NCBI GenBank assembly: GCA_002382805.1
Contig: DGAD01000052.1
Location: 1 to 52,250 of the forward strand
Reading direction: 5' to 3'
Length of the DNA: 52,250 nt
From: Clostridiales bacterium UBA4039
GTDB lineage: Bacteria > Bacillota > Clostridia > Lachnospirales > Vallitaleaceae
The notes under the pieces were generated by a model. It made no database searches and was not told where the DNA came from. It was given only the letters and a program-made list of their open reading frames with translations. The translations under genes and the position numbers were made by a program. Shown in pieces: positions 1 through 8,890 of the stretch (positions within the stretch are counted from its first letter, which is position 1; every line of letters starts with the position of its first letter).

Positions 1-26
1 AATCACGCTAAAGCGTGCAATAAAAT

Positions 27-48
27 AAAAACCGACTGGTCGGTTTTT
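27..48. promoter_or_regulatory. Palindromic operator upstream of the TetR gene
   Basis: Two perfect 10-base arms, AAAAACCGAC at 27-36 and GTCGGTTTTT at 39-48, flank a 2-base centre. The palindrome ends 18 bases before the start codon of the TetR-family gene. Short GC-cored palindromes directly in front of the regulator gene are typical TetR autoregulatory operators, so self-repression is the likely role. A second, smaller inverted repeat, CACGCT/AGCGTG, lies at 4-17 and may belong to whatever precedes the window. Confidence 0.75.
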
Positions 49-66
49 ATTGGAGGTAAGAAAGAG

Positions 67-729
67 ATGAGCAAAAAATATAATGCACAGTCAACAATAG
101 ATGATATATTATCCGTTTCGGCAAAACTATTTTTGGAAAAGGGCTTTAACAAAACGAGTATGAATGATATTGCTAAAGCCGCCGGAATATCAAAAGGCGC
201 TATATATCATCATTTTCAGTCTAAAAACGAAATTATCAACATCGTTAGTAAAAAACAAGCTCAACTGATCAAAGAAACTATGGAAAACTGGCTATCAGAA
301 ATAAGTACGCTTAATGGAAAAGAACAATTACAAGCCCTTTTAGAAAAAAATCTTGATAGCCAAGAGGCACACTATTTAGACGATATCATGTGTAGCCGTA
401 TGAAAAGTGCAGAATTTGTTCTATCCTATATGCAAGATTGTGTTAATAATGATTCACACTTAGTTTCAAAAATAATACAGGAAGGTATAGATGACGGATC
501 CCTTTCTACAGACTTCCCTGACGAAGCTGCTGAGGTTTTTTTGTTACTACTAAATGTGTGGTGTGACTCTGCAATCTTTAATTGTAATATCGAAAAACTA
601 TCCATGCGTTTGAGATTTATACAGCATATGATGAAATCTATCGGAATAGATGTACTGACGGACACGCTCATTCAACAATCTACGGATTTATTAGAAAAAA
701 TCTACTTCCAAGGAGAGCAGAATATATGA
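67..729 (+). CDS. TetR/AcrR family transcriptional regulator
   Basis: A 220-residue DNA-binding repressor. The N-terminal helix-turn-helix (about residues 8-55) has the family pattern, with ITKxSMNDIAKAAGIS-like spacing and the recognition stretch ISKGAIYHHFQSKNEI. The C-terminal part is a helical ligand-binding domain with no recognisable ligand signature. GGAGG at 52-56 supports the start at 67. The stop overlaps the ATG of the next gene (ATGA at 726-729), so it is co-transcribed with the ABC transporter genes and probably controls them together with itself through the palindrome at 27-48. The ligand is unknown. Confidence 0.9.
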   Translation: MSKKYNAQSTIDDILSVSAKLFLEKGFNKTSMNDIAKAAGISKGAIYHHFQSKNEIINIVSKKQAQLIKETMENWLSEISTLNGKEQLQALLEKNLDSQEAHYLDDIMCSRMKSAEFVLSYMQDCVNNDSHLVSKIIQEGIDDGSLSTDFPDEAAEVFLLLLNVWCDSAIFNCNIEKLSMRLRFIQHMMKSIGIDVLTDTLIQQSTDLLEKIYFQGEQNI

Positions 730-1298
730 ATACACATTTGGCAGTAAAAACTGAAAATATTACCAAAGCTTTTCTACATCAGGAAGTGCTTAGTAACTGT
801 AATATCCATGTAGAAAAAGGAACTATTTATGGGTTTTTAGGTGTAAATGGCGCTGGAAAAACAACACTTTTTAAAATTTTATCGGGTTTACTTACACCGA
901 CAATGGGGAGCGTAGAAATCTTAGGTAAGAATATAGCATCTGAGCGCAATAGCATATTATCAGAAATCGGATTAATTATTGAAACGCCTATCTTTTATGA
1001 GCATCTATCGGCTATCGATAATTTAAAGATTCATTTAGAATATATGGGAAAAAACGATGCCGATCTTTACTCTACTATATCTAGCGTTGGGTTAAATGCA
1101 CCAAGTCAGCAACCTGTATCTACGTTTTCTCTGGGTATGCGTCAAAGACTTGCTATTGCAAGAGCTATCATTCATAAACCTCAGTTACTCATTTTGGACG
1201 AGCCAATTAACGGTCTTGACCCTATGGGTATTAAAGAAATGCGGAATCTATTTACAGATCTTGTGAATCATCAACAGATTACTTTATGGATATCATAA
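726..1298 (+). pseudogene. ABC transporter ATP-binding protein, C-terminally truncated
   Basis: This is an ABC ATPase of the drug or lantibiotic exporter type. Walker A (GVNGAGKT, about residues 39-46), a signature motif of the form FSLGMRQRLAIARA, and Walker B LLILDEPINGLDP are all intact. The protein stops at 190 residues, right after QQITLWIS. Related proteins here continue with a serine-serine-histidine H-loop and roughly 100 more residues. The permease begins 15 bases after the stop, so the missing segment was probably removed by a deletion rather than shifted out of frame. Without the switch histidine it is unlikely to hydrolyse ATP normally. It starts on the ATGA overlap with the TetR gene, with AGGAGA upstream. 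Confidence 0.8.
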
Positions 1299-1313
1299 TA
1301 GGAGAAAAAACAA

Positions 1314-2021
1314 ATGAAAAAATTCATTAAACTTGAATTGAAAAGAACCGATTTTCATGCATATGTCCTTGCCACTTTTATTATTGCATTAATCATGTTG
1401 GGCTTTCTATATCTTTTTGCATATGTACCTAAGTTAGAGCCCAACGATGCCGATATAGTGATTTTTACAGAGTATAAAACACTTATTCCTCTATATAGTG
1501 TGCTGAATATGGCAATATTTTGCGTGTTAGCAGCAGTTATATATACAAAGCTAATTATAGGGGAATATTCAGGTAAACGTTCCATCTTGCTTTTTTCATA
1601 TCCTGTCAGCAGAAAAAAAATAATGCTATCTAAACTTTGTATTGTTTATTGCTTCACTTTGATTTCAATGGCCACGAGTAATATAATCATTTTTTGTATC
1701 TTTGGAACAACAGAAAAAATCATGCCCCTTGTGCATGAACACTTTACATTTTCAATTATGCTACAAGCCATCGAAACCACACTCATTATGTCATTTATCG
1801 CTGCAAGTATAGGGGTTATTGCCGTAGGCATCGGTTTCATAAAGAAATCTGTTCCGGTCACAATTATATCCGCTGTAATAATGGCTTCTTTAATGTGCAA
1901 TATAGTTTTAAGCGCAACTTCAAGCAAAATAATACTGTATATACTCATGGTGTCAGTACTATGTATCAGTCTGATTTTTTCAGCTAATCTCATGAAAAAA
2001 GTAGATGTTATGGAGATTTAG
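1314..2021 (+). CDS. ABC-2 type transporter permease
   Basis: A 235-residue hydrophobic protein with about six membrane-spanning segments, for example around residues 17-37, 60-82, 107-128, 148-175, 183-203 and 208-226. It resembles the short permeases of bacteriocin-immunity or drug-efflux ABC systems. A cytoplasmic basic stretch (KRSILLFSYPVSRKKIMLSK) follows the second segment, as in ABC-2 permeases. AGGAG at 1301-1305 supports the start. It would form the channel with the ATPase encoded just upstream, but that ATPase is truncated, so the pair is probably non-functional. The substrate cannot be inferred. Confidence 0.8.
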   Translation: MKKFIKLELKRTDFHAYVLATFIIALIMLGFLYLFAYVPKLEPNDADIVIFTEYKTLIPLYSVLNMAIFCVLAAVIYTKLIIGEYSGKRSILLFSYPVSRKKIMLSKLCIVYCFTLISMATSNIIIFCIFGTTEKIMPLVHEHFTFSIMLQAIETTLIMSFIAASIGVIAVGIGFIKKSVPVTIISAVIMASLMCNIVLSATSSKIILYILMVSVLCISLIFSANLMKKVDVMEI

Positions 2022-2061
2022 TCGATGCCATAGATCTTACTTATACTGTTGATAAAACGAC

Positions 2062-2091
2062 AAAAGAGCATCTTATCTAGATGCTCTTTTT
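2062..2091. terminator. Bidirectional rho-independent terminator
   Basis: A 12-base stem, AAAAGAGCATCT (2062-2073) with AGATGCTCTTTT (2079-2090), has a 5-base loop and T-runs on both strands. On the plus strand it ends the TetR/ABC operon. On the minus strand it directly follows the 3' half of the split tRNA-Arg at 2094-2134, so it is also the original terminator of that tRNA gene. Confidence 0.85.
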
Positions 2092-2093
2092 AA

Positions 2094-2134
2094 CGTCCCC
2101 ACTAGGAATCGAACCTAGAATTGAGACTTAGGAG
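2094..2134 (-). pseudogene. 3' half of the host tRNA-Arg(CCT), left attachment junction
   Basis: Read on the minus strand this is an anticodon loop CTCCTAA, the stem strand GTCTC, a short variable region, a perfect T arm (CTAGG TTCGATT CCTAG), the acceptor strand TGGGGAC and discriminator G. No 5' half adjoins it. The missing 5' half lies about 19.3 kb away at 21466-21504. Joined, the two give a fully paired acceptor stem (one G-U pair) and anticodon stem (one G-U pair). CTTAGGAG at 2127-2134 is repeated at 21466-21473. The gene was therefore split in its anticodon loop by integration. Confidence 0.88.
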
Positions 2135-2277
2135 TTCCACGTACTGTTTGTTTCTATATGGTACGGTATTTTGCCAAGTACTATCCAAGTCCTTACTATA
2201 AAGGCTTTCACAACGAACTAAATGTTATTCAGTTCAAGGAACATGATACCTCGTTTCATATGGTTTCGGGGTGTTCA

Positions 2278-2295
2278 ATTAGCAAGATATTAGCA
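2278..2295 (+). repeat. Paired ATTAGCA sites, left arm of the element
   Basis: ATTAGCA occurs at 2278-2284 and 2289-2295, start-to-start 11 bases apart, about one helical turn. The same word occurs five times near the right end (21165-21264) and once in the excisionase promoter (19517-19523). This distribution fits arm-type integrase or excisionase binding sites. Confidence 0.65.
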
Positions 2296-2362
2296 AAATC
2301 AATGAATAGATAGGCAATCGAACTATCACAAAGGATACTTGAAAATTCAATATTTACAGATG

Positions 2363-2399
2363 AAACGGAATTTTAGCCAAGCTAAAGTTCCGTTTTTTT
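2363..2399 (+). terminator. Terminator or attenuator before the replication-type gene
   Basis: AAACGGAA (2363-2370) pairs with TTCCGTTT (2388-2395), extended inside by TTTAGC/GCTAAA. A run of seven T follows, ending just before the next gene. It would end transcripts entering the element from the left, or act as an attenuator in the leader of the HTH gene. Confidence 0.75.
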
Positions 2400-2411
2400 A
2401 TGGAGAAATCT

Positions 2412-3185
2412 ATGGATAAAATACAACATTCTCGTAAGCGAGACTTCTTCATGTGCCAGAATATGATCTTTGACCAGGACATATCTGAACACGCCAAAAT
2501 CACCTACGCATATTTAAGTAAATGTGCAGATGATAAGGAACAATCTTTTCCTAGTTATAAGAAGATTGGTGAAAAGTGTTCTTTCTCTAGGTCAACTGCC
2601 ATTAAAGCTGTTAAAGAGTTAAAGGCAATCGGTTTACTCTCTTCTAAAAATAGAGTTGTTATTGACGAACAGGATAAAGCTAGATATACATCAAATCTTT
2701 ACACCATACATGATGTACCTATCAGTAATAATGGAAGTGATTCAGATGGTCTGCCTCCTACACCACCCCCTAGTAGCTCAGATAACCCACCTCTAGTTGC
2801 TGATAGAAGCTACCCTAGTATTCCAGGTAACCATAATAAATACCCAATTAACAATACCCATATTATTAATACTCACTCTATCCCTCAAGAGAAAGAACGA
2901 GAGATTGATATTAATGAAATTCTATTTGAACTGGAAACAACACATACCATCCCATATTACCTAAGTAATTTTCCAAGTTTCATGGAGACTATTATTAAGC
3001 AATTATCTGAATGGGAATATAAATATCCTAAGGGTTATGAAGATAACTTTGAACAGTCTGCATACAACTTATTGATTGAAGCATTAACTGAAATGGCTAC
3101 TTCATCCAAATTATTAATATCGGAAGAAGAATGTCATCCATCTCCCCATTTATTTTTTTTCAATTTCAGACTGTCTATGTATTAA
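2412..3185 (+). CDS. Replication-initiator-like HTH protein, C-terminus altered
   Basis: The N-terminal half (about residues 10-85) is an HTH_36-type winged helix, with YAYLSKCADDKEQSFPSYKK followed by FSRSTAIKAVKELKAIGLL. This domain is common in the replication or regulatory proteins of Clostridia integrative elements. A low-complexity Pro/Ser/Asn linker follows, then a short helical domain. GGAGA at 2402-2406 is correctly spaced for the ATG at 2412; an in-frame ATG at 2400 lacks such a site. The tail after about residue 235 (ending FFFNFRLSMY) reads through the 3' end of the opposing nuclease pseudogene, a 36-base overlap, so the original C-terminus was probably lost at that junction. Function is inferred from domain and position only. 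Confidence 0.65.
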   Translation: MDKIQHSRKRDFFMCQNMIFDQDISEHAKITYAYLSKCADDKEQSFPSYKKIGEKCSFSRSTAIKAVKELKAIGLLSSKNRVVIDEQDKARYTSNLYTIHDVPISNNGSDSDGLPPTPPPSSSDNPPLVADRSYPSIPGNHNKYPINNTHIINTHSIPQEKEREIDINEILFELETTHTIPYYLSNFPSFMETIIKQLSEWEYKYPKGYEDNFEQSAYNLLIEALTEMATSSKLLISEEECHPSPHLFFFNFRLSMY

Positions 3186-3884
3186 TCTGTTAGAATTATT
3201 TTTTTTCAACGGTTTAATACCATCAAGACCTAGAGATAGAAAATTTTTCCAACTTTCAGGTGCTAATGATATTGATTCACTTTTATTATTTAACAATGCG
3301 TTTAACCATTCATAAGTAATTTCTGAATCAGTAGTGTCGATTATTGTAAATTTAGCTACAAAATTATTTACCTCATTACCGTCTTTATCTCTTGCTCTTT
3401 CTAAATCCTGACCAAATGGAATTAGTGGATTACCAGGTACTGCCAACCCTAAAAATTTAACATCTCGTTTTTTTTCATCTGCTTTGCTAAAAATAAAAAA
3501 AGGTGGTATTTTTGAATATTCACCATTATGGAGCCAGGTAAACACATTCTCTAATAAAAGATTTCCTTTTTGCTTAGTGTCATAAATATCTTTATTCAAG
3601 TCATGCTGATCTCAATAATATGTAAACACACCTGTATTTTCATCAAGATAATCTGGCCACTCAATAACTGCTCCTGTTGTTTGCAATGCAATATATGCCC
3701 ATTCTCCTTTAATATTTTTTCCTTGTGTATTCTCACACAATTTCTTTCTGAATCCACTCTGATTACCTAGTTTAGGAAAAATATTACGTATAGGATCATC
3801 AGAAAGATTACCATTATGCCCTGAACCATAAACTGCTCCTACAACTAAATTTTCACCTCTAGCATCTTCAAAATTTACATACAT
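3150..3884 (-). pseudogene. AspBHI/MspJI-like modification-dependent endonuclease, decayed
   Basis: Two open stretches in one frame, 3612-3884 and 3150-3599, are separated by a single TGA at 3612-3614. The joined product contains GEWAYIALQTTGAVIEWPDY, then DENTGVFTYY, and after the stop NKDIYDTKQKGNLLLE. To my knowledge these are features of the N-terminal domain of AspBHI-type nucleases, which cut near modified cytosines. The reading ends after about 240 codons without the catalytic Mrr-like domain, so the 3' end is also missing. The start at 3884 has AGAGGAA upstream. It overlaps the tail of the convergent HTH gene, marking a deletion or recombination junction near 3130-3185. The family call rests on remembered motif pattern. 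Confidence 0.7.
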
Positions 3885-4141
3885 AATATAATTCCTCTCT
3901 AGTATTTCAATGCCTATATATACCGGCTAATATCAATACAAAATTAATACTCATTTATTTAAAAAGTAACTCTTTGATTATGAAAATTTATCTTCCATTG
4001 ATTCAGCAGATTTTTCTGCGAAGAGTTGGATTTTTCAATATCAGTAAATTGACTTGCTATTACCTTCTTAGTTATTGTACCTTGAGGTGTGGACAATATA
4101 TTATACCATTACAACCCCTTCAACTTAATATTATTCATTTT

Positions 4142-5044
4142 TTATTTATCATATATACCTAATTTCCGATGTAAATCACTCAACATCTTCCCCAATGGCT
4201 TACTTTTCATCATCTCTTCAGTAATCTTTGGTCCAAATATAATATGCTTAATATATGAATCTGTTATGCTATATTTATTTAAAACATCCCTAATCTCATC
4301 ATATTGTTCTTCTCTATAGGCATCATAAAGCTCTTTCAATTCTCTAGCTTCCTTCACATGTATTTGATATGCATATTTAATGCGCATTTCATTAATATTG
4401 TTTTTCAAACCTTCATGATTATTATTCATCCGTATTTCAATTCCTACGAAATCATTTGTATAATCAAAAGTCAATTCTTTTGTGAAGTCAATATCTTCAT
4501 CAAAAACCGAAGCAAACGGTCCCTTCTTATAACTTTTAATTCGATTACAATTACCACATACTGGAATCAAATTATATAACGAGAGAGACAGATATGGATA
4601 ATCTTCTTTGCTATAAAAATGATCAAGTTGCGCACCTGCAGCACCTTCTCCACGTGCATTGATATAATCTCTATTACAATATGGACATACAGTTATTCCT
4701 AATTCCTCTACCATTCTCACACGCATTGTTTTACGTTTCTTTTGAGCACTTGCTACCGAAGCAAATTTACCTTTATATTCTTCATAAATATCACTACTTA
4801 TATTATCACAATACGCTTTTGAAAGGTTGAGATGAATTCCACATTTAGATTCAACAACATTTTTCATCGTATTAAAAGGCATCAAAATCAACGTTCTAAA
4901 GTTCAAATCATCAAAATCATTTATAAAAAACCTATCCTTACAATCTTTTATAACAGCTTCCTGAATATACTTTGGAACAGACTGAGTTACTTTTTCAAAA
5001 TAAATTTTTTCGAATTCATCTTTATACCTATTAAGCTTTATCAT
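4142..5044 (-). CDS. ptuB: HNH endonuclease of a Septu-like system (PtuB-like)
   Basis: A 300-residue protein with an HNH/RuvC-like zinc-finger nuclease core: TVCPYCNRDYI (about residue 118), AQLDHFYSKEDYPYLSLSLYN (about 140) and PVCGNCNRIKSYK (about 160). The CPYC/CGNC cysteine pairs bind zinc and the LDH histidine is the expected metal-binding base. The flanking regions are helical. It follows a large ABC-like ATPase and overlaps its 3' end. This is the PtuA-PtuB arrangement of Septu antiphage systems, in which the ATPase holds the nuclease until infection. I chose ATG 5044 because GAGGG at 5053-5057 is well spaced; a TTG at 5059 would add five residues. The family is fairly sure, the exact Septu subtype is not. 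Confidence 0.8.
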   Translation of the reverse strand: MIKLNRYKDEFEKIYFEKVTQSVPKYIQEAVIKDCKDRFFINDFDDLNFRTLILMPFNTMKNVVESKCGIHLNLSKAYCDNISSDIYEEYKGKFASVASAQKKRKTMRVRMVEELGITVCPYCNRDYINARGEGAAGAQLDHFYSKEDYPYLSLSLYNLIPVCGNCNRIKSYKKGPFASVFDEDIDFTKELTFDYTNDFVGIEIRMNNNHEGLKNNINEMRIKYAYQIHVKEARELKELYDAYREEQYDEIRDVLNKYSITDSYIKHIIFGPKITEEMMKSKPLGKMLSDLHRKLGIYDK

Positions 5045-7898
5045 AATATTCGCCCTCAAGTCTCTTCAATTCCAATTTAAGCTCTTTAATTTTATTTAAC
5101 CTGTCTGTTTCCCTATCCTTATAATCTAGAGATTTTTTCCAATCTTCCGTAATGTATAACATTTCCAATAGTTGATTTCTGTATATTGGCTCTGCTATTG
5201 ATTCTATAAGATTTTTTAATTGATTCAATTTACTATCTTGATTTTCCTTAACAGTAAAAAAAGGCATTTTATCATAATCAATGTATTTCAATTCATTTTC
5301 CTGTGTAGAAAGAGCCTCCATTATATGGCCTATCATTGATTTACTGAATTCTCCTATAGTATTTTCCATAAAAAAATTGCATCTTAACAACATATGAATG
5401 TTTTGAGCAAATGTTCCTACTCTTTTAGAGGATTCTTTGGGCAAATAATGGACATCTTCCGATAATATATCTGAAATTATAAACGGTGAATTCGTAGTCA
5501 TCACAAACTGAATTTTATTTGAATTCTCAACTTTTTCGATAAAATTTAGCCATTCTGACAACAGAAGTCTTTGCCATTCTGGATGGAGATATAGTTCACA
5601 CTCATCCATAAATATCATTGCAGATTCATCAGGAGACAAAAAGGCATGTTCATCAAATTCATTTGCACCAAATTTATTTTTATTTGCTTCAAAATATTCT
5701 TCTCCATTAAGAAACCAGTAAAACTTAGAAAATAAACACAACTTTGCATATTGACCAGCTGATAGATAGGATATGCGTGATTCAGGCTGATAAATATAAT
5801 TGGAGTACTTATCCATTAATAATTCAGTATCATAAATAATATGACTATCATCGATAATTAACTCTTCAGATTGTTTACTTATTATTCTCAATTGACAGTC
5901 TTTTCCTAATCCTAACTGTTTACTCAATGTCCCAAAACCTACATTTGATATATAAAAGAGTTGATAAAATAGTTCTTTATTAAAATATTTTTTTAAACTA
6001 ATCCTTTCTCTCATTGGATCTGCATCATCCATCATTCTATGTTTAACTATAAATGATTTATCTTCCGAATAATCCATTAATCTAAAGTTACTTAATACTC
6101 TATCATAATTTTTATCTAAATCTTCAAGCTTAGAATTTGCTGAAACACTCCAAAACAATTTTGGATTAGAAATATTTAAGGCACTTGAAAAAAATATAAT
6201 TTTACTCAAATCATTATCTTTTTTGTAACCTCCCTTCTCAAAAGGAATTACTCCCTGATATTCAGTAATTAATATATTGGATAAATAATAATCCACTCCA
6301 TTTAATTTGAATACAACTAAGAATTTAGTATCTCCATAAATCTGCCTGTATCCCTCAAATGAATTTTCTTCGAGTATACCATCAGTAGTTTTAATATATC
6401 CTTCATTGACTAATTTTAGAACCTTAAAAAATGTTGTTCTCAGAAAATCGATAGTAGAAGTTTTACCCGTACCATTTTTACCAACAATACATGAAAGTGA
6501 AAATATATTTTTACCATATACACCTTCAAAACACCGACATAATTCATCATTCTTTATCAAACTATTATTGCCACTATCGAATTTAAATCTATGGTCAAAA
6601 TCAATATCCTGTTTTGCCAACGTCCGGTACTTATCTAAGTAAACATAAGAAAATGAAAAATCATGATTTTTTTCATTTTGAATCTTTCCGTCAGATTCAG
6701 CGTAAGAATTTTTCATTAATATAAATTCTTCCATCCTATCAATTTGCTCATTGCTCTGCAAATCAAACAGACTATAATCATAATAATCAAAGTCTTTATA
6801 TTTTATGCTCTGTTCAACATTACCACTATATATTTTAATTTTTTCATTCTCATTATTTAACATATTTAAGGAAAAACTTATGATTTTCTTTTCGTCATCT
6901 TTTTCCTGCTTAATAAAGAAACTCCGTTCACTATCTTTGTCACTATACCAATATCCATATAGAAACTCTTTGCTATTCTCCTCTACTTTTAGTAATACAC
7001 CGAATTTTTTATCTCCAATTTTTACATCATAATCTAATCTATAAGGATTCACATTCAATTCCCTTTTATACATCTCAAAAAGTATTAAATTTGCTGTATT
7101 AGCCATAATTAAACTATCAAGATAAAAAAATTTCAATTTTTTCTTTCTTATTTTATCAGTATTAGATCCATTAATCGCAGCCCATACTTGATGTCTAATT
7201 ATTTTATTATTTATTAATTCATAAAGCGAAGAATTTTCAATTATATCTATTACAGTCTCTAAAGGCAAATAACTAAAATATTTTTCAATTTTATCAATTC
7301 CTCCATATGCATAACCTGAATCATATATCGTTCCTGCATTTTTAAAGTGACTTTTAATACTATCAGCAATTAGTTTAGATAATTTTCGATTTTTTTCTTG
7401 TCCTTTAGGAAAATAAATGCATATCATTTCTATAGCTAATTCATTATTAGCAAAATCTCCATAATAATTTTTAAAAAAACACAGCATAGATTTATATAAT
7501 ATTAAGCCTATTTCAGCATCGTCTTTAAGAGATACCCAGCTATCGGTAATTAGTTCGATATTATTTTTTCTATACTTAAAAAATGAATATCCAATATATC
7601 TATTTTCTAACAACCGAGTAACATACTGTTGCTCTTCAACTTTATTTTTTCTGAAGTCGTTATAATGTTTAATCAATAATTGACTAATTAATGAAGCCAT
7701 AAAAATAACACCATTTTGATATAGATCATTTTCTTTAACTACTTGTTTTTCTTCAATATTAAACGCTGTTACTAAATATTGAAGACTTGAAGACTCTTCT
7801 TCAATATATGCTTTATAAAGCATCTGCTTACTTGCCTTTGGAAAGTAACTATAAAGGTCTTTAAGCATTTTTTTTAGATTAGTGTAAAACTCTTTCAT
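5031..7898 (-). CDS. ptuA: Large ABC/SMC-like ATPase of a Septu-like system (PtuA-like)
   Basis: A 955-residue protein. The C-terminal half is an OLD/SMC-type ATPase: Walker A VGKNGTGKTSTID (about residue 471), signature YLSAGQYAK (about 709), Walker B SAMIFMDECELYLHPEWQ (about 755) and the switch region VMTTNSPF (about 800). PtuA proteins are usually much shorter. Here about 450 residues precede the P-loop, with no recognised domain and no clear membrane segment. The stop lies inside the start region of the HNH nuclease gene, so the two are translationally coupled. In Septu systems the ATPase assembles with PtuB and controls its nuclease activity. GGGGGAAG precedes the start at 7898. The long N-terminal extension suggests an extra sensing domain, which is inference. 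Confidence 0.8.
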   Translation of the reverse strand: MKEFYTNLKKMLKDLYSYFPKASKQMLYKAYIEEESSSLQYLVTAFNIEEKQVVKENDLYQNGVIFMASLISQLLIKHYNDFRKNKVEEQQYVTRLLENRYIGYSFFKYRKNNIELITDSWVSLKDDAEIGLILYKSMLCFFKNYYGDFANNELAIEMICIYFPKGQEKNRKLSKLIADSIKSHFKNAGTIYDSGYAYGGIDKIEKYFSYLPLETVIDIIENSSLYELINNKIIRHQVWAAINGSNTDKIRKKKLKFFYLDSLIMANTANLILFEMYKRELNVNPYRLDYDVKIGDKKFGVLLKVEENSKEFLYGYWYSDKDSERSFFIKQEKDDEKKIISFSLNMLNNENEKIKIYSGNVEQSIKYKDFDYYDYSLFDLQSNEQIDRMEEFILMKNSYAESDGKIQNEKNHDFSFSYVYLDKYRTLAKQDIDFDHRFKFDSGNNSLIKNDELCRCFEGVYGKNIFSLSCIVGKNGTGKTSTIDFLRTTFFKVLKLVNEGYIKTTDGILEENSFEGYRQIYGDTKFLVVFKLNGVDYYLSNILITEYQGVIPFEKGGYKKDNDLSKIIFFSSALNISNPKLFWSVSANSKLEDLDKNYDRVLSNFRLMDYSEDKSFIVKHRMMDDADPMRERISLKKYFNKELFYQLFYISNVGFGTLSKQLGLGKDCQLRIISKQSEELIIDDSHIIYDTELLMDKYSNYIYQPESRISYLSAGQYAKLCLFSKFYWFLNGEEYFEANKNKFGANEFDEHAFLSPDESAMIFMDECELYLHPEWQRLLLSEWLNFIEKVENSNKIQFVMTTNSPFIISDILSEDVHYLPKESSKRVGTFAQNIHMLLRCNFFMENTIGEFSKSMIGHIMEALSTQENELKYIDYDKMPFFTVKENQDSKLNQLKNLIESIAEPIYRNQLLEMLYITEDWKKSLDYKDRETDRLNKIKELKLELKRLEGEYYDKA

Positions 7899-7997
7899 TA
7901 AACTTCCCCCTCATTTCTAAATATATTTTATATATGTATGATTCTATATTTTCTTAATTGCATCTTACATTTGAATTGTTGAATTGGCAACACTTTT

Positions 7998-8834
7998 CTA
8001 GACAACTTTTTTAAGGTGAATATCTTTATATTGTTTTGGGGTTAAATAACCAAGTGAAGAATGAATCCTATGATTATTAAACCAGTTTACATAGTCTGCC
8101 AGTTCGATTTTTAGTTGCTCAATATTTTCAAATTTATACTGCTTTACAAACTCAGTTTTGATAATCTTGTAGGTAGCTTCTGCCACAGCATTATCATATG
8201 GGCACCCTTTCATACTGAGAGATCGTTGGATAGAAAAGGTTTCTAAGGTTTCATCAATTAGTTTGTTTTTGAACTCATTTCCACGATCTGTATGAAAAAT
8301 CTGGATCTTTGATAGTTCACCTTCGATGGTGGCAAATGCTTTTGATACTAATAATGCATCTTTTCTTGTACCTGCACTGTGACCGATTATTTCACGATTA
8401 AATAGATCGATAACGACACATATATAATTCCATGAGGAACCAACTCTAACATAGGTAAGATCGCTTACAATAGCTTGTTTAGGTTCTTTAGTATTGAAGT
8501 TGCATTTGAGCAAATTAGCTGTTTTTGATTCATTACATGTTTCTTTATGTGGTTTATATTTTGACACTTGATATGACGAAATCAAGCCTTCTTGTTTCAT
8601 GATACGTCGAATTCTACGTTTAGAAACAGCGATCTCAAACTGAGTATATAATTCATTTTTGATTTTTAGAGCTCCGTAATTATTTCGGCTCTCTTTAAAT
8701 ATAGTTTTAATTTTCAAAACCAAATCACTATCATCGGGCTTGTGTTTGGCTTCATAATAATAAGTACTTCTAGGGAGTTGTAGGACGCGACACATTGCTG
8801 ATACCGAATACTTGTGAGTATTGTTTCTTATCAC
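7998..8834 (-). CDS. IS3-family transposase OrfB, DDE catalytic part
   Basis: This part carries the DDE integrase domain. The catalytic acidic residues appear in IVSDLTYVRVG (first Asp), IFHTDRGNEFKN (second Asp) and NAVAEATYKIIKTEFV (Glu). An HTH_21-like segment with YGALKIKNEL and SKRRIRRIMKQEGL lies at the N-terminus, and the C-terminus has the usual WFNNHRIHSSLGYLTPKQY. The frame is open well upstream of the GTG at 8834, back to the slippery site at 8918-8924. The natural product is therefore an OrfAB fusion made by -1 frameshifting, and the GTG start is only nominal. It cuts and joins IS ends by the copy-out/paste-in route of the IS3 family. Confidence 0.9.
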   Translation of the reverse strand: MIRNNTHKYSVSAMCRVLQLPRSTYYYEAKHKPDDSDLVLKIKTIFKESRNNYGALKIKNELYTQFEIAVSKRRIRRIMKQEGLISSYQVSKYKPHKETCNESKTANLLKCNFNTKEPKQAIVSDLTYVRVGSSWNYICVVIDLFNREIIGHSAGTRKDALLVSKAFATIEGELSKIQIFHTDRGNEFKNKLIDETLETFSIQRSLSMKGCPYDNAVAEATYKIIKTEFVKQYKFENIEQLKIELADYVNWFNNHRIHSSLGYLTPKQYKDIHLKKVV

Positions 8835-8890
8835 TTTGATTTTTGTCCCATTATCAGTAATAACCGAGAGATATCGGCGTCGAAGACGGT

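Noticed and set aside
2024..2080. A short open stretch after the permease that could be a gene tail
   Set aside because: It is about 20 codons with no start or ribosome site and ends in the terminator; too little to call.
4142..7898. Retron-linked Septu (Ec78-like) system
   Set aside because: No reverse transcriptase and no msr/msd-like inverted repeats were found beside the ATPase/HNH pair.
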